Shown here: positions 21,587-33,557 of the stretch, piece by piece | Layout: each line of letters begins with the position of its first letter | How positions within the stretch are numbered: the stretch's first letter is position 1 | Source of the DNA: Cryptomeria japonica | Lineage: Eukaryota; Streptophyta; Pinopsida; Cupressales; Cupressaceae | DNA: 64,000 bases | Reading direction: 5' to 3' | NCBI RefSeq assembly: GCF_030272615.1 | Contig: NC_081410.1 | Span: 507,371,942-507,435,941 of the forward strand | Made by a program: the position numbers and the translations under genes | The notes under the pieces: model-generated | The model's input: only the letters and a program-made list of their open reading frames with translations | The model's database searches: none | What the model was told of the DNA's origin: nothing

Positions 21587-23485
21587 GGCTCTGTGGGGAG
21601 GAACTTCCCCTCCCCTGCATTAAAAAGAGTAGATATTTTAGACTGACCCTTGGCATCTCCATCCTTTGATCTTAGTTCAGCAAGGGATCTCCTACCTCTT
21701 CTCTTACTATGTTTAGCACAGTCAAGAGATTCCTTACTTCTATCAGAGCTGAGAATGCCTAGAGTATTTGGGTTATCATTTTCTAAGCTATCTAATGCTA
21801 TAAATAATTCATCTTTTTCTAGATTGGCTCTGGTAACATCCACTAGATTTTTGATTAAGAGATCCCTTTGTCTTTCCAACTCCTCATCATCACAAATTTC
21901 AGCAACCAATTGATCCATGAGGTTGTTTACTACTTCTTCCCCTACAAAATTGGCAATGATGTTAACTTCCCTAGCCACTCGATCACTCTCAGATTCTACA
22001 TTTGAATTAGAAATAGCCTTCAGAGGTGGAGGACAAGCCTCTACCTCCTCAAAGCCCTCCAATATTGAGTCTAGAGAGATTGGATGATCCTGCAAGGATA
22101 CCATTCCTAGATCCGGGGAAAGCCTATCCATTACTATTGATTGCTCAAGGGAAATTAGTTTCATTAAAGGGGGGGACACCAAGGGATTTAGCTTCTTTGG
22201 AGGGATGAGAGCTAGATGATGACATATTTGTCAAATCGAGCTACTCTATCTAAGGGATAACCTCATTGATTTCACCTTCTTCTAGATCTCAATCCTTGAG
22301 AAGAAAGTCAACTATAGGTGAATTTATAGTAAGCAGTGGAGGAAGAGAGGAGCGAGGGGGCTTAACAGGGGAGCTATGAGGATATAGGTCTGTGGTGAGA
22401 AGATTAGCATTAATATCAATCTTATAGCCCTCTAGGGTGAAACCCCCTCCTTCCATGAATATGAATGGTGCGCCATTAGACTTAAGCAATGATTCAGGGA
22501 AGTGTTTCTCGAAGGGGATCTTCCTTGGCTTAGAATCTTCAAAGGGACCATTATAAAAGGGTAATTCTAGAGTTAAACAAGATTTATCGCATTTCAGAGT
22601 TATAGGCTCTAAAGATTTAATGTTAATATTTATATTAACGATTAAGAGTTGGTTAAAGAAGCTTAGAGCTGATTTTTTGACTTCTATAAATTTACCTATT
22701 TTGTTGCCTATTATTCTTAAAAAGTCATTATTTAGCAATTCTATAGGAAATTTATCAAGTGAAATTGCTTTGTTAACCATGTAGGAATTGAATTGAGATG
22801 GGAGAAAGAGAGGTTTCCAATCCCAGCAATCAAACCCTAGACCCTTAAATGATAATATATCCCCATTTAGCAATGAATCTCTCAGACTCTTATTACCACA
22901 TTCAATAGCTAAGAAATTATCAAGAAGAATGTCAATTTTTACCTGGTTATTGAAGGAGGACAACACCCAGTTGGCAATTTGTTCAGACGGGATCCCTGAA
23001 CCTTTCCACCAAGCAAAGATCATTCTTTCGCTGCAATGCATTTGATACCTGGCCTGGGTATGATTATCAATTTCAATGACCAACTTGTTAGGGATAGCTG
23101 GGGAATTTGAAGGTACATCCGACATTGGGTGCTCGACTTCCTTAGAATTGTGATAGCCAGGGGTTTCTATATCCTCTGATAATTTATGCAGAGATTTTCG
23201 TGGAGGGATAGTATGGAAATCAGAGGATCTCTTTGACTGGTTAGGTTTTACAAAATCCTCCTCCCTACAATTATTGGAAATCCATTTGTGGCTGTTTAGT
23301 AGCCTTAAAGCCCTTTTATTTCTATGGCTCACCAAATGCCAGTCCAGATCCCAACCCTTGTAAAGAGGAGGGGGAGCCCTAACCTCATTAACCAGAGAGT
23401 ATTTTGTTTTTCCAAAGAAGGCCTCCTGATCGCAGGTCCACGAAATGACCCTACCAAGATCCTCAATCCCAGAGTTATTAGCCAA
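21583..23485 (-). pseudogene. LINE ORF1 (DUF4283-like RNA-binding protein)
   Basis: A 398-codon open frame (23485-22289) is followed, after three in-frame stops and a frameshift at a run of seven C (about 22172-22178), by a 199-codon frame ending at 21583; together about 630 codons. The middle has MIFAWWKGSGIPSEQIANW and GFDCWDWKPLF, in line with a DUF4283-type ORF1. The C-terminal part is acidic, then basic (KHSKRRGRRS). It binds LINE RNA in known families. The stop overlaps the ORF2 start in ATGA. Family call from motifs is moderate. Confidence 0.75.
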
Positions 23486-24069
23486 AATAGCAAATCACTT
23501 TGCAGAGCCTCTGTAATTTCCCCACAGTGGATAAGAATGCTCTAAAAAGGAAGTCGATGCATTGCATCGCTTTTTCGCATGCAGAGGCATTCCGTATCCC
23601 CCAATGGATTTCTTTTTTAAGAAATGTGTCAGGTTTCCACATATAATTGCTAGTGTTAGGTGATTCTTATTTGTGCATGCAAATCTCTTTTCTTTGATGT
23701 TCTCTGCTTTCATGATAAATGAAATGTTTTAAATTAATTAGGATAGTTGCAGATCGGCTAGTTTAAAAGTTTGAATTGTGTATAAACTGTTTTGACTGAT
23801 TCACCCACCCTCTCAATCATTGGTTAATACTAACACAATTGAATTCTATCAATTATTTTTATAATGTAAGATATGCCTATCTTTCATTTTGTGGTATTTT
23901 TTAATCAATAATGTCAATTAACCAAAGTTTCATTCTTTAATTTCTCCCTTTTTTTTAAGATTTGTCTAGATACTAGTATGTAATCTATTCTAATTTGAAG
24001 ATGAAAGGGATCATTATAGGTCAAGTTGCCAATTCAATGAATTTCAATCAATTATTCTATCATATAAAA
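23486..24069. other. LINE 5' flank and possible old LTR end
   Basis: Positions 23486-23700 may be LINE 5' UTR. Further on, 23795-23833 reads gactgattcacccaccctc, then a ttggttaatactaaca end, very like the 3' ends of the Copia LTRs in this window (gattcaccc..ctc..taaca), so it may be a fragment of an unrelated LTR. Nothing else is recognisable up to 24069. Confidence 0.4.
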
Positions 24070-24975
24070 TATTGCAAATGTGATAGTGATGATTATGATT
24101 GGTTGTCATTGATGTCAATACTTGGTTTTGCAGTTGGTGATCTAGAAGATGCGTTGCTAGAATCTTTGGTGCTCCGGAAGATGTGCTACAATTGATATTC
24201 AGTGTAGATTGATTAAGTTGATGGTGATCCATATTTCTCTATTTATCAGATATGGTGTTGATTGATTGTATTCATGAGTATATTGGTCCCATTCTTATTC
24301 TTGTTGTATTGGGTAGTGCTATTTTGGGTATGGATTAAGTCCAAAATTTGAGGATGAGTAACGATATTTGTGTAGCGTGTAAGTCATGATTTGTGTCCGC
24401 AATTTATAATGGATGTACCATGTTGATCTGACCGATGATGTGTGTTGTGGTATGGTCTACTTCTCATTCCTTCCGACTAGCAGAATGTTTAATGCTAACC
24501 TATTTTATATATTTGTCTTGGTAATGATAAGTGGAAGATATGTGAGACTAAAAATGAAAATTCGATTTATGTGAAGTGTGTTGGTGTTGAGGCACTAGAA
24601 GAAATTATATTTTTGCAAATTGTGTTACAGTGGTTAATTACCTTTCTTTCTTTCTTTCTCCCTTCAACAATGATCTTTTATTGGGTAGAAAGCCCACTTG
24701 CACTGATCATTCTATTAGTGAGCCACCCTTTGTAAAAAATCACCTTAACTGGTGTTATATATTAAGAACTAACATTCCCCATGGTTTTTCCCTTCTTGGG
24801 TTTTTCGTGCATCTTATTTGGTGTTAATTGTGTGTTCTATGTTGTGTATGTTCTTTCATGTTATATCTACATCATTTAATTCTGTTGTTTTCATCGAATG
24901 TACAAAAGAGTTGAAGAATTATTTTAAAGTTGACAATTAATTCACACCTGCTCTTAGCTACCCAAATATTTAACA
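24070..24975 (+). repeat. 5' LTR of Copia C
   Basis: It starts TATTGCAAATG (TG mutated to TA) and ends ATTTAACA just before the primer site. A (CTTT)n run sits near 24643. Compared with the 3' LTR it lacks about 95 bp (present at about 29705-29800), so the two LTRs differ by indels as well as substitutions. Confidence 0.88.
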
Positions 24976-24976
24976 A

Positions 24977-24988
24977 TTGGTATTAGAG
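24977..24988 (+). other. Primer-binding site of Copia C
   Basis: TTGGTATTAGAG, one change from the initiator-Met-tRNA complement, one base after the 5' LTR. Confidence 0.85.
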
Positions 24989-25038
24989 GTTTGGTTCCTT
25001 GGTGAAGAGCGTAATTTTTTGAGGTAGATCCTGATCTA

Positions 25039-25990
25039 ATGGTGCATAAACTATTTATTCCTATCTTTGAAGGATCTGACTATAGCTTTTCGAAACTAAA
25101 GATGAGAGGTTCCCTGATTTATTTGGGTTACAATACTTCAAAAATAGTGGAGACTAAATATATGCAACTGACAAATGGACTTACCAATCCTGATGAGATT
25201 CAATCTTATGAAGAGAATGTATAGGCAAAGCATACTATGTTTAGTGTTTATCAATGACTAAATTGACAAATGTTATTTCATTGAATGCAACTTATGAAGT
25301 TTGGTAAAAGTTGAGAGATGTCTATGAAGGAAATGACAGAGTTGAATTATCAAAGAAGCTAACAACTAAGAACAGATGTGAGAACTTGAAAATGGAAGGA
25401 GAATTTATAACAAGATATTTTCATAAAGTTAATAGTGTAGTAAATGAAATTAGATAACTTGGTGGCACCTTGATAGATGAAGATATAATTGAGAACATTC
25501 TAATGTCCTTATTGGAAAGCTATAGTGACAAGCTCGGTACTATTGAAGAAACTTATGATTTGAATAAGTTTACTAGGGAGAAACTTTATGGTACCTTATT
25601 TGGATTTGAGATAAGGAACTTTGGAAATGAAAAAGCTAAAACTAAGTCTGTCTTTAAAGCCTTTGAGTAAGATCCAAAACATGAAAGCTTAGATGAGATG
25701 GAAGAAAACTTTGTGAGGAAATTGAAGAAAGGCACCAACAAATACAAAGGTATGTTACCTCTTAAATGCTTTAGATGTGGAAAAATTGGTCATATAGCTA
25801 CTAGATGTCCAAAAAAGGGATCAAGACAAAATTTTAGAGAAGGTAAAGGGAAGTTTAATAAGAGAGCCTACTATCTTAAAGATGATGCTAGTATCTTGGG
25901 TGATGAATTAGACTATGAGGATGGTGATTATTCTTTTTTGGTAGAAAAGGATGTACCTAAGATTGATATTTCTAAGACTGTTGTCATTGC
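25039..25990 (+). pseudogene. Copia C Gag
   Basis: The frame opens at 25039 with an N-terminal Gag-like segment (IFEGSDYSFSKLKMRGSL), stops at about 25222, and resumes in pieces: an MGKLTNV-like and a LEGEF-like region, then 25470-25670. From 25698 it has the zinc knuckle CFRCGKIGHIATRC (25768-25809), an intact CCHC. Gag forms the particle and binds the RNA. At least three stops show it is dead. Confidence 0.87.
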
Positions 25991-27250
25991 CTTACATTCT
26001 AGGAGAGATAGAAATGAATGGCTGATTGATAGTGGATGTTCAAATCAAATGACTGGTGATAAAAGTAATTTTGTAAAACTTGAAAAGTATGATTTTGGTT
26101 ATGTTAGGTTCGATGATGATCAGACAACATGAATTGTGGGAATTGGTTCTATTTCTTTTGATGGGAAGCATAATACTGATGATGTATACTATGAGAACAA
26201 TATACATTATAATCTCTTGAGTGTTGGTCAAATGTGCCAAAATGGTTACAATGTTTGTTTTTCAAGATGATGGTTCTGAGATCCAGAAGGGATCCAAAAT
26301 TATTATTGCAGTAGGAAAAAGGACTAGTGGAAACATGTATTTGTTAGAAGGAGCTAAAAAACATTGTTTAATATCTTAGACCAATGACACCTAGCTCTGG
26401 CACTAGAGGATGTGTCATATCAACTTTGACAATTTGTTAAAGATTAGTTCATCAAGTGCAGTGAGAGATTTACCAAGGCTAACTAAACGAGGTAATAATA
26501 TTTGCAAAGAGTGTCAAGTTGGAAAGCAAACGAAAGGAACATACAGAGGAAAGGAGCATTCATCCATTAGATTATTGGACTTAGTGCACACATACCTATG
26601 TAGTCCTTCAAGAAAAAGGAGTACACAAGGTGAGAAGTATTTTATCTTTTTGATTGATGATTATTGTAGAATGTCATGGGTTCCTTTTTGAAGAGAGAAG
26701 TTGGACACATTAGAAAAATTCAGGATATTAAAGGATAAAGTTGAAAATAAAGTTGACAAAAAGATCAAGTGTTTGAGGTTTGACATAGGAGGAGAATTTA
26801 TTTCTAATGAGTTTAACAACTTTTTTGAGAAACATGGTATTAGAAAGCAATTATATGCCCCTAGGACACCACAACAGAATGGTGTAGTGGAAAGTATGAA
26901 CCAAACTATACAAGAGAAAAGAAGAACAATTATCAAAGGAGAAAAACTCTTGACAGTCTATTGGAGAGAAGTAATTCACAAAGAATTCTACACTCTTAAC
27001 ATAATTCTATACTAGAAAAGACATGGAAAGACATCATATGAGCTATTGCATGGTAGAACTCTGATAGTGAAATATTTCAAGGTATTTGGAAGCAAGTACT
27101 ATATTTGGAGAGATGAAGGTAATCTTGGAAAATTTGACAACAAATCAAATGAAGGTATATTTCTAAGATATTCTACAAGGAGAAAGGTATACTAGTGTTT
27201 TAACAAAAGGCTAAACAAGATTTGTTGAAAGTGAAAATGTGAAGGTTGAT
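25991..27250 (+). pseudogene. Copia C protease and integrase
   Basis: The protease reads WLIDSGCSNQMTGDKSNF near 26019, with the catalytic DSG intact. After stops the GAG-pre-integrase reads MCHINFDNLLKISSS, then CKECQVGKQTKG, and the integrase core starts LLDLVHTYLC (catalytic Asp replaced by Tyr). FLIDDYCRMSW follows, then FDIGGEF (usual D.GGEF) and TPQQNGVVE (catalytic Glu). The tail has YWREVIH and WRDEGNLGKFD. Frame breaks at about 26130, 26690 and 27015 disable it. Confidence 0.88.
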
Positions 27251-27540
27251 GAAGGTATTTCTAAAGAATCTGACAAATTGGCAGGATATGAGTCTGATGA
27301 ACCAACTGATAGAAAAAGAGAAGAGAAACCGGTGAAGAAGAAAAGGAAACTTAGGTAGTACTAGATAATACATCTAAAACCCCAAGATATGTTCAGAAGA
27401 ATCATTTAGTAGACTGGATTATTGAAGATAAAAACAAAGGAATTATCACAAGAAACAATGCAACTTAAGAAGAAGTTTTGTTATGTTTATTATTAGAGAT
27501 TAAACTGAAAACATTAGAATAAAAATGCAATAATCAGAAT

Positions 27541-28400
27541 TGTATAAAGGCAATGAGAGAAGAGATGGACCAAATTGAAAATAATCAGACATTGGTACTC
27601 ATAGATAAGAATGTAATTGGAACAAAATGGGTATTTCTGAAGAAGCTGGATGTTGATGGAAAAGTTGTGAGAAATAAAGAAAGGTTAGTTTGCAAAGGAT
27701 ATACACAGGTTGAAGGTATTGCCTTTTAGGATACCTATGATCTGGTTGCAATGATGGAGGTAATTAGGATCTTTCTTTCTTTAGCAACCTTTAAGGATTT
27801 CAAAGTTTATCAAATGGATGTGAAATCAACATTTTTGAATAGAGAGCTTAAAGAAGTTTACATTGAAAAACTAGAAGGATTCAAGTTGAAAGATGATCTT
27901 AACATTGTTTGTAGATTGAAAAAGGCCCCGTATGGATTGAAACAAGATCCTAGAGATTGGTATGGAAGGCTAGATAAGTATTTGATTGATCAAGGATTTC
28001 AGAAGGGATCGACTTATAGCAATTTATATTTCAAAATTGATTTAGGTAAAAAATTAATTGTTGTAGTTTATGTTGATGACATAATATTTAGAGGAAATGA
28101 AGGCATATGCAAAAAATTTACTAATGAGATGAGAAAGGAGTTTGAGATGTCCATGACTGGTGAGTTAAATTTATTTCTTAGTTTGCAAGTAAATCAGAAT
28201 AGCAAAGGAATTTTCATTTCTTGGTCTAAATACATTAAGAAATTTTTGAAGAAGTTTGGTTTGGAGAACTCCAAACTGGTGTGTACACCTATGACCACAT
28301 GATGTAAGTTGAAAAAAGATGATAAGTCTCCTAAATCAAATCTAATTCAATACAAATTAATGATTGGATGACTGTTATATCTGACTACTAATAGAATGGA
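27541..28400 (+). pseudogene. Copia C reverse transcriptase
   Basis: The frame includes VIGTKWVFLKKL and, from 27751, VYQMDVKSTFLN, APYGLKQDPRDWYGRLDKYL and the intact catalytic box YVDDIIF (YVDD at 28069-28080), followed by FEMSMTGELNLFLSLQVNQ. It stops at 28302 shortly before the connection region. Stops at about 27729 and in the N-terminal part break continuity. Confidence 0.9.
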
Positions 28401-28559
28401 TATCATGTATGTAGTTTTTTTGGTAGTTATATTTCAGTAGGAACTGAAGGAAACAAATGTAAGAATTTTTAGATATCTTAAATGAACCAAAAAAATTAGT
28501 TTGGTGTAACCTAGAAATTCAGATTTCACTCTGACAGCTTATAATACTAATGCAAATTA

Positions 28560-28985
28560 GGTCGAAAGTGTTGATGACAAGAAAAGTACAAGTGGTGGAG
28601 CATTCTTTCTTGGTTGTTGGTTAAATGCTTGGTCAAGTAACAAGTAGGATTTTGTCTCTTTATCTAGAACTGAAGAAAATACATTTCAACATCTTGATGT
28701 TGCACAAATATTATATGGATGAAGCAAATGTTGCAGGATATTCCAATATAACATTCAATGAACCCATCTCAATTATGTGTGATAACACCAATGCAATAAA
28801 CATTTCCAAGAATCCAGTACAACATTCCAGTTTAAAGCATATATCTATTTAGTATCACTTCTTGAGGGAAAAGGTGTTGAATAATGAACTAAAGCTTGAG
28901 TATGTACCTATAAAATAACATATTCCAGATATCTTCATGAAGGCATTGTATAAAGCTACCTTTGAGTATCTTTGACAAAATTTAG
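28560..28985 (+). pseudogene. Copia C RNase H
   Basis: The sequence reads DKKSTSGGAFFLG, then a damaged middle, IMCDNTNAINISKNPVQHSSLKHISI and a C-terminal HIPDIF-KAL motif that corresponds to HIADIFTKPL. Stops after HISI and within the last motif inactivate it. The final residues match the LRQNLGVLP-type end before the polypurine tract. Confidence 0.85.
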
Positions 28986-29231
28986 GGGTATTACCCCTTC
29001 CTATTTTAAAAAGATATGCATTCGGATATGCATTGGTCTAGTGCACTGCTTGTATATTCTTATCTAGACTAATGCTTTGGTGCTTCCTCTTAGGGGGAGT
29101 AAGAGTGAGTCTCATAGGGGGATATTTTCCTCCCTTTGTCATTGTTGTTAAAGGAGGAGAAGATGCAGAGATTAGCAAAGAGTTATATGCATATTGTTGA
29201 TAGATGTTGCCATCAATAACAAAGGGGAGAC

Positions 29232-30086
29232 TATTACAAATGTGATGTTGATGATTATGATTGGTTGGAATTGATGTCAACATAATGGTTTTCATTAATG
29301 TCAACACTTCGTTTTGTAGTTGGTGATCTAAAAGATGTGTTTTCAGAATATTTGGTGCTCCAGAAGATGTGTTACAATTGATATTTAGTGTAGATTGATT
29401 AAGTTGATGGTGATCTAGATTTCTCTATTGACCAGATATGGCGTTGATCGATTTTATTCATGAGTATATTGGTCCCATTCTTATTCTTGTTGTACTGGGT
29501 AGTACTATTTTGGGTCTGGATTAACTTTGGAATTTGAGTATGAGTAACAACATTTGTGTAGCATGTAGTCATGACTTTTGTCCTAAATTTTCAATGGATG
29601 TAATGTGTTTATGTGATCAATTATGTTTGTTGTGGTATGGTCTACTTCTCATTTCTTCCCACCACCAAAATGTTTGGTGTTGACCTATTTTAGATCTCTG
29701 TCTTGGCTGACTTAGAAGATTTTGTTTCTGAAAGATATTATATATATGAAGATGATCTAAATAAGTTAGTGTGGAAATTGTGTGGCAATTCTTGGTAATG
29801 ATAAATGGAAGATATGTGAAAATGAAAAGAAAAATCTTATTTATGTGAAGTGTGTTGGTGTTGAGGCACCATAAGCAGTTTTAGTTTTGCAAATTGTGTT
29901 ATAGTGATAGAGTACCATTCCATCTTTCTTTCTTTCTTTCTTTGAAAGTGAGCCTTTCCTGGGTAGTGAGACCACCTGTAATGAGCATTCTTATAGTGAG
30001 CCACCCTTTCTAAAAAAATTACCTTAACCGGTTTTATATATTGAGAACTAACATTCTTTGTAGTTTTTCCCTTCTTAGGTTTTCCA
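29232..30086 (+). repeat. 3' LTR of Copia C, truncated
   Basis: It starts TATTACAAATG after a purine-rich tract (aacaaaggggagac) and follows the 5' LTR to about 30086 (ccttcttaggttttc), where similarity stops. A (CTTT)n run is at about 29923-29943. About 170 bp of the 3' end are missing. Confidence 0.87.
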
Positions 30087-30387
30087 CTAGAATGTTGTGT
30101 CAACAAATTAAACCACAATTAAGGTAAGCCATGGCTCTCAGACCATGCAACTTAATTTGTAGAGCATATAAACATTAAACCATTCATTAAATATTTTATC
30201 TTATAAATATTCTAATAAGAACCTTAACGTATAAATCATCTCATGATGTTGGTAGAACCACCTTGATGTATATGTGTGTGTATAGATATTTTGTTAGCAT
30301 CATATTGGAAATGAAATAATTACCAAATATTTCTCTAACAAATAATTTAAAAAGGATTAAAATTATAGCTGGTAGCCTCCTAAATTA
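30087..30387. other. No gene seen; between C and Gypsy element
   Basis: AT-rich sequence without a recognisable domain, RNA gene or repeat end. It separates the truncated C LTR from the chromovirus LTR. Confidence 0.4.
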
Positions 30388-32035
30388 TGAGGAGAGAACA
30401 TACTAGAAGGAGGTTAACCAGTCAACTTCTAAGGTTCGTAGACTCAACGGGTAAGGATCTTTGGAAACTTCTAAGGAGGTTTCCAAAGATCCTTACATAA
30501 TCACCAAGTCAAGCAATTGTTCAATGACACCAAAAAACACCTTGGAAAACCCCAAGGATCCACTATGTCCACTTATAGACAACTAACACTTCTCAAGTTA
30601 TTGAGTGACTATACACACCCTTGCATACAATAAGTGGGCTACTACTAGGCTTAAGGGTTTGAATGACCCACTTGACCAATTCTAAACTAAAATCCTTGGA
30701 GGGGTGTTCTCACAACACCTAAACACAAATGAAATGGGATTTCATGGTTTAGATCCACCAAAACATCAATCTTGACTCATTCGCGCACAAACCTGAACCG
30801 GTTGCTTTTAGGCCTCCTTTTGAAAGAATCGAGTGATAACGTTTGAAACCCTAAGGATATAGACAAAAAAATTATTTTTTCAGATACCCTTTTGGAAGTA
30901 GTAAACAATACCTTAGTTTTTGGTACCGGATCAACTTGCAGATATGCCAACCGGTGCTCCTCTAACAGACCTAATAGGGCTTTTAGACCTATTTGACTGA
31001 ACACCTTTCAGAAACTAGTTTCGTTCTCCTAATGGGTGACCATCATTGACCATGAAATGTAATGTAAACCTCAAAATTAATCTTCTACCATAGTCAAACC
31101 CTTTTTCAGTGCTCTACCACTCAATTCTCATGCACTGCACTCATCAAACCGGTCTGCCACATAGAGATGCCAAACCTAGGGTTAGTTATCAATCCTCTTC
31201 ACCCTATTGTATCCTCTTGATGGCTTTTATTACTAACATATGATATAGTGGCCTATCATATCTTGTAATGACAAAGTGTTTAGTTAAGGATTGATAGGCC
31301 AAAACCCATTATTCCAATCAAATCCTATGCGTTTAAGGGTTTTCGACTACCTAATAAGAATTTTCTTGTAGAATGGGGAAGCGATCACTTCAAGACTCCA
31401 CACTGAATGTAAAAAAAATAAAAAACAATCTAGTTACTGGATCTATGCCATGAGAATTATTACCAATCCACCTTTAGTATGCAATCAACAAAAATTAGAT
31501 GGTTTCTTCGAGTTTCCAATAGTTCTTGATGTTTCAATTTCTTTCCAAATCAACCAACTCAACCAACATAGATTATTTGGTGTTTGGGGCCTCTAAAGGT
31601 GTTTTCCAAATTACCACAACATCCTCCAACATTTTTTCAAACTGACTGACCATTGGAGAATCCCGATTTACAAAAAGTGCAAAATTGCCATGACAACAAT
31701 TGATAATATGACAACTTTTGCATAATTTGACCAACTTAGACTCTAGACTATCCTAGTCCCCCAAAATGATTTCATTTGAGTTTAAAACATAAAAAATGAC
31801 TTAGATAGACTTGTGGTCACTTGATCCCTCAATTTAGACCATAGTGATCCTTATTGAGTCAATTTTCTCTACTAGACCCTAGATGGCAATTTGACCCAAA
31901 CATGGAGAAACTTGTCACACTCATAGGACATTGAACTACAAAAAGGAACCATAGGGTCTTATTACATTTCTTCTAACTAATATAAAATAAACTTGTTCCT
32001 GGCTCATGCCTTCATAGGTATGTGCTATTGCATCA
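30388..32035 (-). repeat. 3' LTR of chromovirus (left)
   Basis: It aligns with 36735-38367 over its whole length with many substitutions, so the insertion is old. On the minus strand it starts TGATGCAATAGCAC. Unlike the other LTR it carries a perfect inverted repeat at 30451-30496. Confidence 0.9.
30451..30496. repeat. Perfect 18 bp inverted repeat, 10 nt loop
   Basis: gtaaggatctttggaaac (30451-30468) is exactly complementary to 30479-30496, with ttctaaggag between. The partner LTR has only the right arm, with a mismatch, near 36817-36832, so the palindrome arose in this LTR after insertion. Confidence 0.9.
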
Positions 32036-32099
32036 TACTCCCCGGGTGAAATTTATCTCAAGTCCTCTTAGAGACTAACTGCTACAAATCACCACCCTG

Positions 32100-32855
32100 C
32101 TTATTGATATCTTCCTCCAAAATTTAGGTAGCTTATGAGTCAAGAAGGCCTTTGCATTTAACTATGTGTTCAAAATAGGTCTTTTTCCTTGTTTTCTTGG
32201 CTTCCCTTCTATCCAAAATGCACTCCATTTTAGGTGATTCCTTAGGTGGTAAGTGTTTTATCCATTCCTCACTTTCCTAAACAAATTCACCTGCACATTC
32301 TCCTGTAGTAGGACTCCTATGTAATGTTAGATCATAAACATTAAATATAGGTGAAATATAAAAATCCTTAAGGAGCTCAATTTTTTAAGCATTAGGACCA
32401 TATTTAGCGAAAATTTTACAAGTTCTAATTCTTTGCATCATCAAATTGCTATGGCATCCCTTGGGAAACATGTCCTCGCTAAGATGAACCATTACCATGT
32501 CACCCACTTGATAGTACACATCTCACCTTCTCTAATCCACTCTTGCTTTAACCTTTTGACTTTTTTGTTGTAATTTATCTGTGACTTGTTGATGCACCTC
32601 TTTCATAGACTCTACAAATTCAGCAGCATTTCCACTCCTTTTGTCCAACCTGTGGACATCTCTCAATTCAAAAACTCCTCTTTGATGAAGTTACCATAGA
32701 CAATCTCAAAAGGACTCAGACCTGTACTCATGTTTATTGAATCATAATAGTTATACTCTGTTTGAGGTATCACCACATCCCAACTACTTACATTTCCTTT
32801 GTCAAACATCTAAGAATATTTCCTAATGACCTATTCACAACTTCATTTTGGCCAT
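32100..32855 (-). pseudogene. Chromovirus integrase C-terminus and decayed chromodomain
   Basis: Leftward from about 32855 the minus strand reads the integrase tail, including FPKG, a RTCKIFAKYG-like segment and ISPIFNVYDL, the usual end of chromovirus integrases. At 32220-32100 it reads ILDRREAKKTRKKTYFEHIV, then KCKG, then ILEEDI. This matches a chromodomain (normally EYLVKWKG...W), with the aromatic Trp residues lost. In live elements this domain steers integration to heterochromatin. Confidence 0.75.
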
Positions 32856-32859
32856 CAGT

Positions 32860-33550
32860 TTAAGGGTGATAGGCTGAGCTAAAAGACAATTTTGTACCCA
32901 ACCTTTTCCACAATGTTCTCCAAAAATTCCCTACAAACTTTCTATCCCAGTCAGACACAATAATAAAAGGCAACGTATGGATTCTAACAATTTCTTTGAA
33001 AAACAATCTGAGAATATAGCTAGCATCATTTGTGGTTTGACAAGGAATAAAGTGAGCCATCTTACTGAACCTGTCTACCACAACAAACACATTGTCATGA
33101 CCTGTCTTTGTCTTGACCTGTCTTTGTCTAGGGCAATCCTATCTCTAAATCCATACTCAATTTTTCACATGGTCTGCTTTGTATTGGCAAAGGTTGGTAT
33201 AGTCCTATATTGGTTGAGACCCCCTTTGCTCTTTGACACATAGTACAACTCTGCATAAAATTTCTGATATCAGTCTGCATCTTCGGCCAAAAGTAAAATC
33301 TCCTAACTAGGTCCAAAGTCTTATTTATCCCAAAGTGACCTTCTAAACCACCACTATGTTTCTCCTTTACTACATTATCCCTCATTGAACATCTAGGGAT
33401 ACATAACTGACATCCCTTTGAACAAAAGACCATCCTGCAAGGTGTAGTCAGAAAATTCTCCATGAAAAGCATTTGCAAACTCACAGCATACCTTATATAT
33501 TTCCTTGAAATCTTGGTCCTCTTCATACAATCCTTTGAGTTCTTCAACAC
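32860..33550 (-). pseudogene. Chromovirus integrase zinc-binding and core domains
   Basis: The frame 33550-33128 has HFGINKTLDLVRRFYFWP and CTMCQRAKG, the zinc-binding His/Cys set, then SMDLEIGLP with the first catalytic Asp. The next frame (33090-32860) has [15 protein letters not shown] and [17 protein letters not shown] with the second Asp. A NEVVNRSL segment with the Glu follows at about 32850. Frames are broken around 33125. Integrase would insert the cDNA. Confidence 0.92.
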
Positions 33551-33557
33551 CCATACT

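Larger units (their letters stand above)
17437..23485 (-). mobile_element. L1-type LINE with C-terminal RNase H, nearly full length
   Basis: Read leftward: ORF1 (23485-21583), AP-type endonuclease, reverse transcriptase, zf-RVT zinc-binding domain and a plant-type RNase H ending at 17437. That is the full domain set of plant L1-clade LINEs. ORF1 and ORF2 overlap in an ATGA at 21586-21583. There are several stops and frameshifts but no large deletion, so it decayed in place. No clear poly(A) tail or target-site duplication was found. The 5' UTR may extend to about 23700. Confidence 0.93.
24070..30086 (+). mobile_element. Ty1/Copia retrotransposon C
   Basis: A plus-strand Copia element with a 5' LTR (24070-24975), a primer site at 24977, Gag, protease, integrase, RT and RNase H in Copia order, a purine-rich tract (about 29219-29231) and a 3' LTR from 29232. 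The 3' LTR loses similarity to the 5' LTR at about 30086, so its last ~170 bp and any 3' target-site duplication are gone. All coding domains have stops or frameshifts. It belongs to a different family from P and M (LTR sequence differs). Confidence 0.92.
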
